From Pochonia chlamydosporia 170 (lineage: Eukaryota > Ascomycota > Sordariomycetes > Hypocreales > Clavicipitaceae): 64,000 bases of DNA. Made by a program: the position numbers and the translations under genes. Position 1 is the stretch's first letter. Every line of letters begins with the position of its first letter. The notes below the pieces were generated by a model, which was not told the origin of the DNA, ran no database searches, and worked only from the letters and a program-made list of their open reading frames with translations. The stretch spans positions 186,001-250,000 of the forward strand of contig NW_019154048.1 of the NCBI RefSeq assembly GCF_001653235.2, written 5' to 3'. Shown one piece after another: positions 22,066-31,779 of this stretch.

Positions 22066-24257
22066 ATGGACGAGGAGGACAGGTTCTCGGCGAGTTCGCC
22101 CGAATCGGAGCGACAAAACGAGCCGGACGAAGTCATGGAAGATGCTGAAGACGGAGACAATGATGCGGAACAGGACGACGAAAACAACGACGATGATGAC
22201 GACAACAACGATGACGACAACGAGGGAAACGACAACAACGAGGGCGACGATGCGGGAGAGGACAACCAAAACGCCAACGCCAACGCTGATGGCAATGGTG
22301 ACGCCGGAGGTGAAGGCGATGGACAGTCAGGGGTCAAATCCAGTAAATCCAGTACACCGACGCTTTCGGCCGCCAGACTACGCCTCCGACCACAGCTTCG
22401 ACCCGAGGCCATCACCGCGCGCCTGTATGATATCGTCCCTACCATGGCTGCCCCTCAGTCAACCAGTGTCAATGCAATGGCCATTACTCCCGACTTGCGC
22501 TACTGGATAACGGGAGGCTCAGATGGTTATATTCGCAAATATGACGGGCCCGGTACTATAAACGGGAAACTTGCCCTGACGGTTGCCCAGAAACACCCAT
22601 TTGTGGACAGCGTCACCAAAGCCGGCATCTTGATGTCGTACTGGGAGAACGAGGAGCCCGCTGCTCCTGGGCGCGGCGACCAGGACCACAACTTGTCCCC
22701 GGTCTATTCTTTGGCGGTTCACTCACGGGCTCTCTGGCTTCTTTCCGGCCTCGAATCCGGCGGTATCAACCTGCAAAGTGTCCGCCACGATGAGGGTAAG
22801 AAAATCGCGTGCTTGCAGAAACACACCAATGCAGTAAGCTGTCTGATGCTTGCGCCGGATGAAAAGAGCGTGTTAAGCGGCGGCTGGGACAAGAACATTT
22901 TTGACTGGGACTTGAACACCGGGCAGACAATCCGCAGCTTTGACGGATCTGGAGGTCAGATCTCTTCGATTGAATTGCGACCTGCCAGTGGTGATCCTGT
23001 GCCTGCAGAAGCAGACGAGCCAATACAATCATCAACAATATCAACTAACAATGGTGCCCCGATTACCAACGGCATTCTCAAAGAGGAATCTGGCGGCACG
23101 GGAGGTGCAGGGCAAGAGGGCTTTGGAGCGTCTGGAGGAGACGGCGAGGCATCACCAGCTCATGAGAGTCTTTTTGGTGGCAGCGATGCAGGAAGTCTCT
23201 TTGGAGAGACTGCCGGCGAGCAGCCATTCGGAAACGATGACGACGGCTTTGGCGCCAGTATGGACATGATGCCGAGCCATGAAGGGGGTATGGACCACTC
23301 GGCCGACTTCGCCATGGCAGACATGGAAACCACCAAAGAGCCGGATACCTCTATGCATAGTGTGCCAGCTACTGAAACACAGACTGAGGGCCCTTCTCAG
23401 AATGCAATGGACATTGACAAGCCAGCCGCGGCAATGGGTGACTCTGCTCTTCCCAGTGAAGCCAAGATCTCTGGGGAAGCTGCCAAATCCGAGGAACCGA
23501 CGACTACTCAGGCTAGCCAATCCCAATCACAATCCCTCAAGGCGGAAGAAGAAGATTCAAAAGCATTCGCACAATTGACCGACGACAAGGCAGCGTTGAA
23601 AAAATCGCAATCACCAGGACTATTAGCTTCTCAGCCAGCCTCACAACAGTTTGATCAGTCACAAGTATCGCCCACTACTTTCCTCTCCTCCTCCATTACC
23701 GGCACAATCCAACTATGGGATCGCCGTGTACCCAACCCCGTTGCCAGAATTGGCACAAGACAAGGTGTCCCCCCCTGGTGCATGAGTGCATGCTGGAGCC
23801 CCAACGGCAATATGATTTATGCTGGCAGAAGAAACGGCACAGTGGAAGAATTCGATGTGAGAAAAGCAAAGCGCGGCTGGGCACCCGAGAGAGCAATGAA
23901 GTTCCCAGCTGGAAGTGGCGCTGTTAGTGCTGTACGATCTATGCCCAACGGTAGGCATCTTGTGTGGTAAGTGTCCTAATCATGGTGTTGAGCATTTGGC
24001 GCGAAATTCAATCTATTAACACTCTTAGTGCATCGCATGATATCCTGCGATTGTATGATCTCCGAGACACCCAGGCGTTCAGCCATTCAACCGTTCCGTT
24101 TCTAATTATCCCCGGGCCCCCTCGTGCTGGTGTCATATCCAGCTTGTACATTGACCCGACTAGTAGCTTCATGCTCAGTGCCGCTGGAACACGAGGCTGG
24201 GATGGGACCAGCACTGAGGTCTTGATTGGGTACGAAATCAGTGTGGTTAATGACTAG
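22066..24257 (+). CDS. SPT8: SAGA complex subunit Spt8 (WD40)
   Basis: Two exons, 22066-23966 and 24029-24257, joined HLV|CASHDILRLYDLRD, give 709 residues. The start is the ATG in a strong gccgccATGG context; the frame extends upstream only through a GTG. Residues 1-90 are very acidic with Asp/Asn/Glu runs. WD40 repeats begin near 140 (MAITPDLRYWITGGSDGYIRKYD, LAPDEKSVLSGGWDKNIFDWD). They are split by a Ser/Gly/Gln-rich insert of about 200 residues and resume with FLSSSITGTIQLWDRR and GRRNGTVEEFDVRKA. Acidic N-terminus plus WD40 domain with this insert is the Spt8 layout. In yeast, Spt8 helps SAGA recruit or restrain TBP at promoters. The protein acts in the nucleus. Identification is strong. 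Confidence 0.92.
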
Positions 24258-24752
24258 TTACAGATGTAGTTTTGAGGAGAGTGTCGCAACTTTAGGCGCA
24301 TGGGTTGTGATGGGTTGGGTTCTAGGCTCTGTCTGGGTATTTGGGCGTTGTGGCGCCATCATTGGCTTACGTTTGGATGTGGTTTCAATGTCATCTGGTA
24401 GTTGGAAAGAGTTGGATGAAAGAATTCATAGAGTGTTTTGATAGCTTGTATTTGGATAATCCTTCCTGTTTCGGTGCTCAGCTTGAATTAGGTGGATTTC
24501 AAGTAGCGTTTCGAGACCAGACCAGCGGAATGGCTCAAAGACAGCGTGCTGTACGCCCGACGGAATACGGCAATAGATTATTTTCGGTGTTGATGAACCT
24601 TGTCTAAGACATGCGACGAGTTGCCGTTGTAGTCGTGCTCTTCTCCCCTTTGTCAATCCAATATCAGAGACAGCGCCGGCTGTCGTGGTCGTGTCCCTAC
24701 CAACTTTCCTCGCTCGTTCACTTTCAACGAGCTGTTCCTCGTCTGATTCGTC
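24258..24752. other. Convergent intergenic region
   Basis: This is 495 bp between the Spt8 3' end and the 3' end of the minus-strand hypothetical gene. It holds 3' UTRs only, as far as can be seen. Confidence 0.5.
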
Positions 24753-25238
24753 TCACTCGTCCTCATCATCAAACTTGTCCACCTGGTACTGAAATGGATC
24801 AACCTTGGTCTTGTTATACGCCAAAATGGTATCCCTATCTTCCTTAGTATACCAATTTGGGTTGCAGATAATCATATTATCAAGGTCTAGTTTTCGACCT
24901 GCTTTTCCCCCGTTTTGTTTCTTTTTTACAACCGGTCGCTCGTCTTTCCCAGATGATGCGAGGGAGTTGCTCTTCGCCGTCACTTGTTTCCCGTCTGAGG
25001 ATTCGTTCTTTGCCACATCTGGCTCCTTTGTTCGACGATTCGGTTCTTGTTCTTGGCGCTGTAGGCAGACTCGACGGGGAACGCCAAAAGACAAAAGGTC
25101 GTGGTGATTTTCGAGGTAAGCAAGCCACTCTGGATTTTGTTCCTGCGGTTCATGAACGAAGTATGCCTCCAAGCCCTGAGGAATGGGGACGTCCACCGCA
25201 GGAATAGCCCTGCTATTACGCCGTCTTGACCCAGACAT
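24753..25238 (-). CDS. Conserved-looking hypothetical protein, 161 residues
   Basis: A single uninterrupted frame opens with MSGSRRRNSRAIPAVDVPIP and ends in an acidic tail (DKFDDEDE). The N-terminal part (residues 10-55, e.g. PQGLEAYFVHEPQEQNPEW and YLENHHDLLSFGV) and the C-terminal part (LDNMIICNPNWYTKEDRDTILAYNK) look like ordered, protein-like sequence. A Lys/Ser-rich linker joins them. There is no signal peptide, membrane segment or known motif. I do not recognise the family. It lies tail-to-tail with Spt8 and head-to-head with the Ser-rich repeat gene array. Coding status is supported by the uninterrupted frame and balanced composition only. Confidence 0.6.
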   Translation of the reverse strand: MSGSRRRNSRAIPAVDVPIPQGLEAYFVHEPQEQNPEWLAYLENHHDLLSFGVPRRVCLQRQEQEPNRRTKEPDVAKNESSDGKQVTAKSNSLASSGKDERPVVKKKQNGGKAGRKLDLDNMIICNPNWYTKEDRDTILAYNKTKVDPFQYQVDKFDDEDE

Positions 25239-26330
25239 TTCGCTTTCTACTCTTTGTTACAAAAAGTGTACAGCACAAGGTGTAGTAGATGTTGCGAATA
25301 GAACACGGTGCGAACGGTGTGCTCCAAGTCCAGGATCTACCATCGAGGTTTCTGAACACGGGGTATATATACGCAGTCAATACATGTGATTATGACAATT
25401 CTTTGATGGCCACTGAATGACCAAAATAATTCGTGCACCAACTGTACTGCGTTTCACGGTCGGTGAACAAAGGAGCACTTCATTGTTCATAGCCGTCTTT
25501 TTTTGTGTTCAGTGCAGAAACAACGTGTGCTTCACATGCGAAGAGGTCAAAGGGATTAAAGCCACTTCTGGATCTGAATACGACTATGTGAGTCTGTAGA
25601 CGGAGAGTTGAGCAATTCAACAACAGATGGAACAGCGTGTTTGCCATCTTCACGCGAGGATTCCGTGCTCATCTGGACGTTTTCGATCTCACGAAGTGGT
25701 CATGGATTGGGGTAATAATGGTTTGCTGATATATTTCGTGTTATTCAGACTATTGCGTTGAGTTACCTAGAGACGATATTGTTCTTCCAGTTCACCCACA
25801 GAATACAGAATGAATCATTAAGTAGACCCTGATTAGGACTCAAGCTGTCCGACATGTCACTCTGCTAATCATGTCACATTCAACAACCTGATTCATGTAT
25901 AAGTGTCGTAGTCGTACTGAACCGCGTCGACAGTCCATTCAATCTCTTGGATCAAACGTACAGCCAGACGTGGCATCCGGTAGTGATTATCTCAACAGCA
26001 CACGATGATTTCTAGACCAGGATCAGATGAATTTCACAACCTACATCAACATAGTACTGTCATGGATCTTTCAGTCCGGACAGGCATCAGACTATTCCAG
26101 CGTTAAAGGCAAACCTCTCTGCTTGCAGGGAGTACAGGCACTGCAGTGAAAGTGCCATAAACAGCGTTCAGGAAGATTCTTGGTATATAAACCTACTGAA
26201 AGTCCCATCATCCGGCATCATAGCCTTCTCAGCACACCACCAGCAACTACAAAACTAAATACCATCCAACACCAAAACAACCAGCAACTACAAAACTCGA
26301 ATACCACCCAACACCGAAACCACCATCACC
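25239..26330. other. Divergent intergenic region, 5' part of tandem duplicated unit
   Basis: From about 25627 on, this sequence is homologous to 27316-27953, the upstream region of the next gene. It is the promoter half of copy A of the tandem duplication. Close to the ATG, a leader block of about 41 bp starting ccagcaactacaaaact occurs twice in a row (26243-26330). Confidence 0.65.
26184..26191 (+). promoter_or_regulatory. TATA box, copy A gene
   Basis: TATATAAA lies 140 bp before the ATG at 26331 and is conserved in copy B at 27847-27853. Confidence 0.5.
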
Positions 26331-26981
26331 ATGCCAGGATCCAAGGCCCCATCTGACAACAAGAGCTACGTCTCCCACCGAAGCGGTGCCTCCCATCGAA
26401 CCGGTGCCTCTCATCGAACCAGTGCCTCCCATCGAAGCAATGCCCTCACCCAAGCCAACCTTAGCGCATTGGGCAGTGCAAACTCCAGGAGCGGTGCGAG
26501 CCAGGTGAGCAGGGCAAGCACCAAGAGACCCGGAGGCAACATCAGCCAGTTGAGCAGTGTAACCCCTGCCGACAGCGTGAGCCAAGTGACCAGCCGCGCG
26601 GGTTACGGGGGTAACGGAAGTCATGTTAGTGCTGCGATCCCAGGAAGCCGTGGGAGTGTTGCGGGTAGCATGGGCCAGGGAAGCCGTGTTAGTGCTGCGC
26701 CCTCACGATACTATGGGAGTGCTGTGAGTGGCATGGGCCAGGGAAGTCGTGCTATGGTTGCGATCCCAGAAAGCCGTGTTAGTGCTGCGCCCTCACAATA
26801 CTATGGGAGTGCTGTGAGTGGCATGGGTCAGGGAAGCCGTGTCAGTACTGCCGTCCCAGGTTCCGTACGTCTATGTGCCCACCCAGGTTGCCAGAATCCT
26901 GCTACACACCCAGAATGCCCTGGCTGTGTTGCAGACCGCCAACGCCAATATCGTGGTAATGGGGGGTGTTCGGGGTGTTAA
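26331..26981 (+). CDS. Ser-rich repeat protein with Cys-rich tail (copy A), 216 residues
   Basis: I do not recognise a family. Residues 11-40 are SHRSGASHRT-type repeats and the rest is rich in Ser, Gly, Ala and Val. Two 30-residue units (SRVSAAPS-R/Q-YYGSAVSGMGQG...) sit at about 118-177 and are encoded by a 90-bp tandem repeat. The last 36 residues switch to a Cys/His-rich segment, LCAHPGCQNPATHPECPGC then GGCSGC. The spacing CX4CX8CX2CX13CX2C could bind zinc or form disulfides. There is no signal peptide or membrane segment. The start matches the ATG shared with copy B. The DNA after the stop still encodes, in another frame, the coiled-coil-like end seen in copy B (HKLKALKEEYDALREYQ). An unseen intron or a past frameshift is therefore possible. 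Confidence 0.6.
   Translation: MPGSKAPSDNKSYVSHRSGASHRTGASHRTSASHRSNALTQANLSALGSANSRSGASQVSRASTKRPGGNISQLSSVTPADSVSQVTSRAGYGGNGSHVSAAIPGSRGSVAGSMGQGSRVSAAPSRYYGSAVSGMGQGSRAMVAIPESRVSAAPSQYYGSAVSGMGQGSRVSTAVPGSVRLCAHPGCQNPATHPECPGCVADRQRQYRGNGGCSGC
26682..26861 (+). repeat. 90-bp in-frame tandem repeat, two copies
   Basis: Units 26682-26771 and 26772-26861 both begin agccgtgttagtgctgcgcc. They are nearly identical over about 75 bp. Each encodes 30 residues of the copy A protein, so length change keeps the frame. Confidence 0.85.
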
Positions 26982-27846
26982 AACTGAAACGATGGGGGGA
27001 AAGTGGCGACATAAGTTGAAGGCACTCAAGGAAGAATACGATGCTTTGCGCGAGTACCAGATGGTGAGATTTGGGAAAGACAACGGGGTTAAAGGCGAGA
27101 GACAAGGCATTAGGTGGCTTTATCTTTATTTGGCAGAGTCTAGCACAACTTAACTCATCAGAAAACTGCTATAGCTCTAAGATCAGGTTAACATAAGATG
27201 GAGGACAACTTGAGACCAGATAGATGAGCTTTAGAATAGACTTTTGGTTATTATTTAAGACTTTATTTGCACAAAATTAACCGCTTTACCTGTCACTCAT
27301 AACATTTATGTCCTGGAACAGCGTGTTTGCCATCTTCACGTGCTAATTTCCTGCTCGTCTAGATGTTTTCATCTCACAAAGTGGTTATAGTTTTGGGTAT
27401 CTAATAGTAGTTTCTAATTGGTTTCGTCTTATTCAGACTATTTCTTTCAGTCAACTAGAGAATACAGATTGAATTATTATGTCGACCCTGAACAGGTCTT
27501 TAACCAGTCTAACAATGACTCTGCTATTCGTGTCAAATATGTCCCTCTGTACTTTAGCTACCTGTATTAACTACAAGTACTAAACCGCGTTGATAATCCA
27601 TTTAATCCCTGTAACTAAACGTACAGCTAGACGTGGCGTCTGTAGTGGTGCTTGCCTTTCGCAGCACAAAGGATTTCTAACCAGCATTAGATGGAGTTCA
27701 CAACATGTCCCAATAGACTATTGTTATAGATCTTTTAGTCTGAACAGACATACAACTATACTAGGGTCAAAGGGAAAGCCCTCCACTTACAGGGGACACA
27801 CATATTAAAGTGAAAACACTATAGAGTTGTTCGTGAAGGTTCTTGG

Positions 27847-27853
27847 TATATAA
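27847..27853 (+). promoter_or_regulatory. TATA box, copy B gene
   Basis: TATATAA lies 107 bp before the ATG at 27954, in the same position relative to flanking homology as in copy A. Confidence 0.5.
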
Positions 27854-27953
27854 GACTGACAAAAGTCCACATATCCGGCATCATAACCAACTCAGAAATA
27901 TCCCCAGCAACTATAAAACTTGAATGCCATCCAACGCCAAAACCATCATCACC

Positions 27954-28622
27954 ATGCCGAGCTCACATGTCCCTGTTGACAACCAGAGCCACGTCTCCCA
28001 CCGAAGCGGTGCCTCCCATCGAAGCAATGCCCTCAACGCAAGCAACGTTAGCGCAGTGAGCGGTGCAAGCTTCAGGAGCAGCGTGAGCCAGGTGAGCCAG
28101 GTGAGCAGTCCAAGCCGCGCGAGCAACGGGGGTAACAGAAGTCATGTTAGTGCTGCGAGCGGCGTGAGCCAGAGAAGCCATGTCAGTGCTGCTAGCAACA
28201 GAAGCCATGCGAGCAACGGGAGTAACAGAAGCCATATGAGTGCCGCAAGCAACAGAAGCAACGGCAGCCATGTAAGTGCTGCGAGCAATAGAAGCCATCT
28301 GAGCGCTACGAGCACCGTAAGCCCTGCGGACAGCGTGAGCCAGGTGAGCACCAGGAGTGGTAGAAGTCATGGAAGCTACAAGAGCGGTGGAAGCAGCATG
28401 ACCTACGGTCTCAGAGGAGGCAGCACCGACAGGGGAAGCTCTGCTTCCTACTACTCTTTCGATGTGGACGCCAGGCGCCGAGATCTGGAGACAAAAATTC
28501 AAAACCTGGAGGGTTACTTACACTCGGGCGCGTCGTCTTTTGTACCTCCAAAGATGTGGGTAGATGGGCACAATAAGTTGAAGGCCTGGAGGGAAGAATA
28601 CCGAGAGTTGTCGGACCACTAG
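27954..28622 (+). CDS. Ser-rich repeat protein with helical tail (copy B), 222 residues
   Basis: This is the paralogue of the copy A product. Residues 10-25 repeat SHVSHRSGASHRS. The middle is built from short units of the type NRSHVSAAS and NRSHASNGS. Both paralogues share PADSVSQV. The C-terminal 60 residues are different in kind: Tyr/Phe-containing (YYSFDVDARRRDLETKIQNL), then charged and helical (NKLKAWREEYRELSDH). They could form a coiled coil. No signal peptide, membrane segment or known domain is seen. The start is the ATG homologous to copy A's; an in-frame ATG at 27924, absent from copy A, would add ten residues. Function unknown; the Ser/Arg/His-rich body suggests a disordered protein. 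Confidence 0.6.
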   Translation: MPSSHVPVDNQSHVSHRSGASHRSNALNASNVSAVSGASFRSSVSQVSQVSSPSRASNGGNRSHVSAASGVSQRSHVSAASNRSHASNGSNRSHMSAASNRSNGSHVSAASNRSHLSATSTVSPADSVSQVSTRSGRSHGSYKSGGSSMTYGLRGGSTDRGSSASYYSFDVDARRRDLETKIQNLEGYLHSGASSFVPPKMWVDGHNKLKAWREEYRELSDH

Positions 28623-29111
28623 ATGGTGAAATTTGGGAAGGCAAAGGGGTGAAGGCGAGGAAAGGGATTAGGGGACTTCATCTTCATTTGGCTGAATCTA
28701 GTGCAACTTATCACATTACATAACGTTGCAGCGCTACTGGCAAGTCAATACAAGTTAGATTGCAACTCGAGGCAAGATAGATGAGTTCTAGAATAGACTT
28801 TTGGTTATTATTTGAGACTTTATTCGCACAAATGTGACAGCTTTACCGGTGACTCTTAACATTTATGCCCTGGAAGCAGCGTGTCCGTCATCACTCACAG
28901 TCATGTCAATGTATGCCCAGGTACCTGCATCATCAACACCAGTCGTAGTTGTCAAACGTGCTCTTGTCAAGGGTATTGGTCCATAAGAACTGTTGTATCA
29001 CTCCAACTCGATCGCCTTGTCGCCCATCGCACCCGTCCGATTGCTGCCTGCATGTTAATCGTAACTTCAAACCAGCACCAATAACTTGCTATTCGTGGTC
29101 AAGTTCGGGCC

Positions 29112-29118
29112 TATAAAG
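29112..29118 (+). promoter_or_regulatory. TATA-like box of third small gene
   Basis: TATAAAG lies 134 bp before the ATG at 29252, at a spacing like that of the two upstream genes. Confidence 0.4.
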
Positions 29119-29251
29119 CGTTCGCAGCCAACTCCAACATAGTAGAGATAGTCCTATCACAAGGTCAAGGCTACCAACAACCTCCTACACCGAGAATAAC
29201 CACAACTTAGCCCCATCTCAAACTAGATCCCTAAAACCAAGTGTACTCCGA

Positions 29252-29737
29252 ATGGACTACAGAAATCAGTCTGGTTCAGTTCGGGACCGCTCCTCCTGGG
29301 GCCAAGAGCATGGCGAAAGCAGCGGGCAGGTTGTGGTCCGGGACCGCACTGTCGATACCCTGCGTGATGAATACTACAACGTCAGGCAACTAGACGACAT
29401 TCGAAAGCAGACTGGGTTTAGGCTGGCTCCCAAGGCAACTCGTCAGCGGTACGAAAGAAGGCTGGCGAGACGAGCAACGGCTCTCTACAATGACTTACAA
29501 CAGTTCACGCCGCAGCGGCACCACCACCAGCACACGTTGGAATGGGGGCCGTTTCCGCCTGGAGAGGCCGTGGAGTGCGCTCGTATTTCGAGCTGGAGCG
29601 ATGTTGCTGAAACTTCTCAGCCGACAGAGGTTGATGTTGTTCACTCGCGATGGGCCTTGGAATGGGAGCAAGCAACGGTGCAGGCAGAGGGGCCGCAAAC
29701 GGCGAAGAAAGAGAAGCACCGCGGCAGCAGGCCGTGA
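29252..29737 (+). CDS. Hypothetical basic protein, 161 residues
   Basis: This is a single uninterrupted frame in the same orientation as copies A and B. Its promoter starts with the last recognisable trace of the duplicated unit. The N-terminus is polar (MDYRNQSGSVRDRSSWGQEH). A charged helical block follows (DTLRDEYYNVRQLDDIRKQTG, then RQRYERRLARRATALYNDLQQF), then a His/Gln stretch and a Trp-containing end. No Ser-repeat body is present. I recognise no domain. The helical block is loosely like the KLKAWREEYREL end of copy B, which hints at a divergent third member, but similarity is too weak to claim. Coding status is moderate. Confidence 0.45.
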   Translation: MDYRNQSGSVRDRSSWGQEHGESSGQVVVRDRTVDTLRDEYYNVRQLDDIRKQTGFRLAPKATRQRYERRLARRATALYNDLQQFTPQRHHHQHTLEWGPFPPGEAVECARISSWSDVAETSQPTEVDVVHSRWALEWEQATVQAEGPQTAKKEKHRGSRP

Positions 29738-31397
29738 ATTGTCTAGGACGTGTGAGTTCTTTGGGTTGTATCTTCTGAAGCTGTTAGGGGAATATACCGT
29801 ATTCTGTTTTATTGGAACGATGGTGAAGGAGTCGTGGATATCTCTCAGCGCTTTAGGAAACCTTACTGGCATTTAGTTTTCACCACATTTACAGCGTCTC
29901 TTATTCTGTCAAGCTCAATACATCACTAGTATTTAAATTCACTAGAAGTACTACTCCTTCCACATCTTATACAGACTATTCCTTCACCTAGCCTAATTCA
30001 CTTCCTGTGATCTTGGTTCAAAGCAACTGGTGATCCTGCTTTGCAACGACATTTCCGTAAAGGCTCGGAATATCCGTTCCAATACCACGCTCTCTCCTGA
30101 AATATCGAGGCCAGCTTCCAAGCTAGTGTCAATAACGCTTCCAAAGGCATTCCCTGCATAAGCTGCATGCAACTTCAACATCCCTCTCCCCCAATACCTC
30201 CATGCCAAAGCAAATCCCACAGCCTTATGCCTAGGCAACCACCGAGACAAACTGAATTCTATTTGGCATAATCACTTTTCCGAACATACATAACCACGCG
30301 TATCGCACCGGTAGCAACGTCATACATGTAGTTGTCATCGTACAGTTGGTGTGAACTGCCTTCCGTGCCCAAACTATGCTGCGCACACCGGGAAATTCAC
30401 CAAATAATCCCCAGGTTGGTAACTCAGAACTATTGAGATGGTCTGATTCGTGTTCTTACAGGATTAGTCAGTTAAACACGCGTCACGAATCCTCTTAAGA
30501 CATCCTAAAGACTATGCCGCAACTACAATTACTCAAACAAGGACGGCTCACACTCAACCACAAGACTCACCCAGCACTCTCTTAGAACTAGCAACCTCTG
30601 AAAGTTCATTCACCACGTACGACAAGTCTATTCACAGATGCTGCTAGTTACGCGAACCAGCAGCTTCTCTATCCACACCACTAAAAGCTGCACATTGATA
30701 AACACAACGGGAGAACTCTCCAGGAATACAAACTTGAACAAACAGGACCTTCTGGGTATTGAGAGTGCGAATTTTGTATCGTTATCGAGCGTTGGTTGAT
30801 GCTAGCATAACCGAGTTTATTGCAAGTCTTAAAACAAGTTTCGAAAACCCTATCTAAGGCGAGGCAAGTGATAAGACTAATGGATGATTCATATTTGAGA
30901 TCACTCCATCAATTAAATGCATGAATTATTCTCACAGGAATATCTGGTAACTGACAATTCACACTCTTAGTTATAATTAATCCTACACGCAAAGCATGGG
31001 TTGTCCAGTTGGTCGGTTGTGTTAGTTGGTTGTGGATCGCCGTCATGTCTCAAAAGTGATCCAAACCTGGATAAAACGCCATGCCACGCTATGCCATGCC
31101 ATGCCATGTCAGTGGGGATTCGAAATGTCTCAACCACAACGTGCAACCTGCAAGTCAACACACACCCATGCGTGAACCCTTCACCAACAGGGCTACGTAT
31201 AGGGCTACGTAGAGCCGTGCCTTCGACTGCCCCATCACAATTACTCGCATGCAATAAATACCCGGCAGCCCTATGCCAACGTTGGCTAATATAGTTGGAG
31301 ATTTCAAAATACGTCAGAGAGTTTCAGGGTTTCAATGTGAAGAAAGAGCATATTTACATCTACCTTTACACAAGTACCTTGTATTCTTTGCCAAAAG

Positions 31398-31415
31398 TAC
31401 CTACCTAGGTAGGTA
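31398..31415. repeat. 18-bp perfect palindrome
   Basis: TACCTACCTAGGTAGGTA equals its own reverse complement. It contains the CCTAGG core also seen at 21241-21246. Confidence 0.85.
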
Positions 31416-31761
31416 TTCATCAGACAGTAGGGGCAAAAAAGCTTTTCTTTTCATCCTCAATACAATCAAGTCCTCTATGGTAGTCCCTACTTATATCCTA
31501 CACGAGGTTTTCCTCAGCCTTTCCGCCGAATACCAGCCATCCACCCATCCATGCACAAGTTCTGATGCAGGCACGAGCCTTGCAAATACACCTCGCACAC
31601 GAGGTCAAAACCATGTCGCCATCTTTAAATGCCTTTCATCCCATCAGACACAGCCCTTCCAACGGTTTCCCAGGTTGCTTAACACAATAGAAAAAGTAGC
31701 CTGCCCACTAACGCCGTACGATACAGAACCGGGAATCATCGCGGTTTAGGATAGAACATCG

Positions 31762-31779
31762 AAAAAAAAAAAAAAAAAA
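31762..31779 (+). repeat. A18 homopolymer tract
   Basis: Eighteen consecutive A residues, about 460 bp past the stop of the minus-strand C2H2 gene. It is probably a nucleosome-excluding tract; no flanking target-site duplication was recognised. Confidence 0.8.

Larger units (their letters stand above)
25627..28872 (+). repeat. Tandem segmental duplication, copies A (25627-27315) and B (27316-28872)
   Basis: Both units start with gatgg/cctgg followed by aacagcgtgtttgccatctt. They share the TATA region (cttggtatataa), the leader ending accatcaccATGCC, a Ser-rich coding region and a 3' block ending aatagacttttggttatt. They also share the trailing aacatttatg segment. Copy A is about 1.69 kb and copy B about 1.56 kb. 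The first 40 bp or so of a further unit are recognisable at 28872, where similarity then fades into the next gene's promoter. Each unit carries its own promoter and gene, so the duplication created two expressed-looking paralogues. Confidence 0.8.

Noticed and set aside
28140..28350. Regularly spaced repeats resembling a CRISPR array
   Set aside because: They are degenerate codon-level repeats of a Ser-rich protein in a eukaryotic gene, with no spacer structure.
29993..30250. 85-codon minus-strand frame with a Trp-rich start, possible gene remnant
   Set aside because: Somewhat protein-like but too short, with no extension by splicing and no family match.
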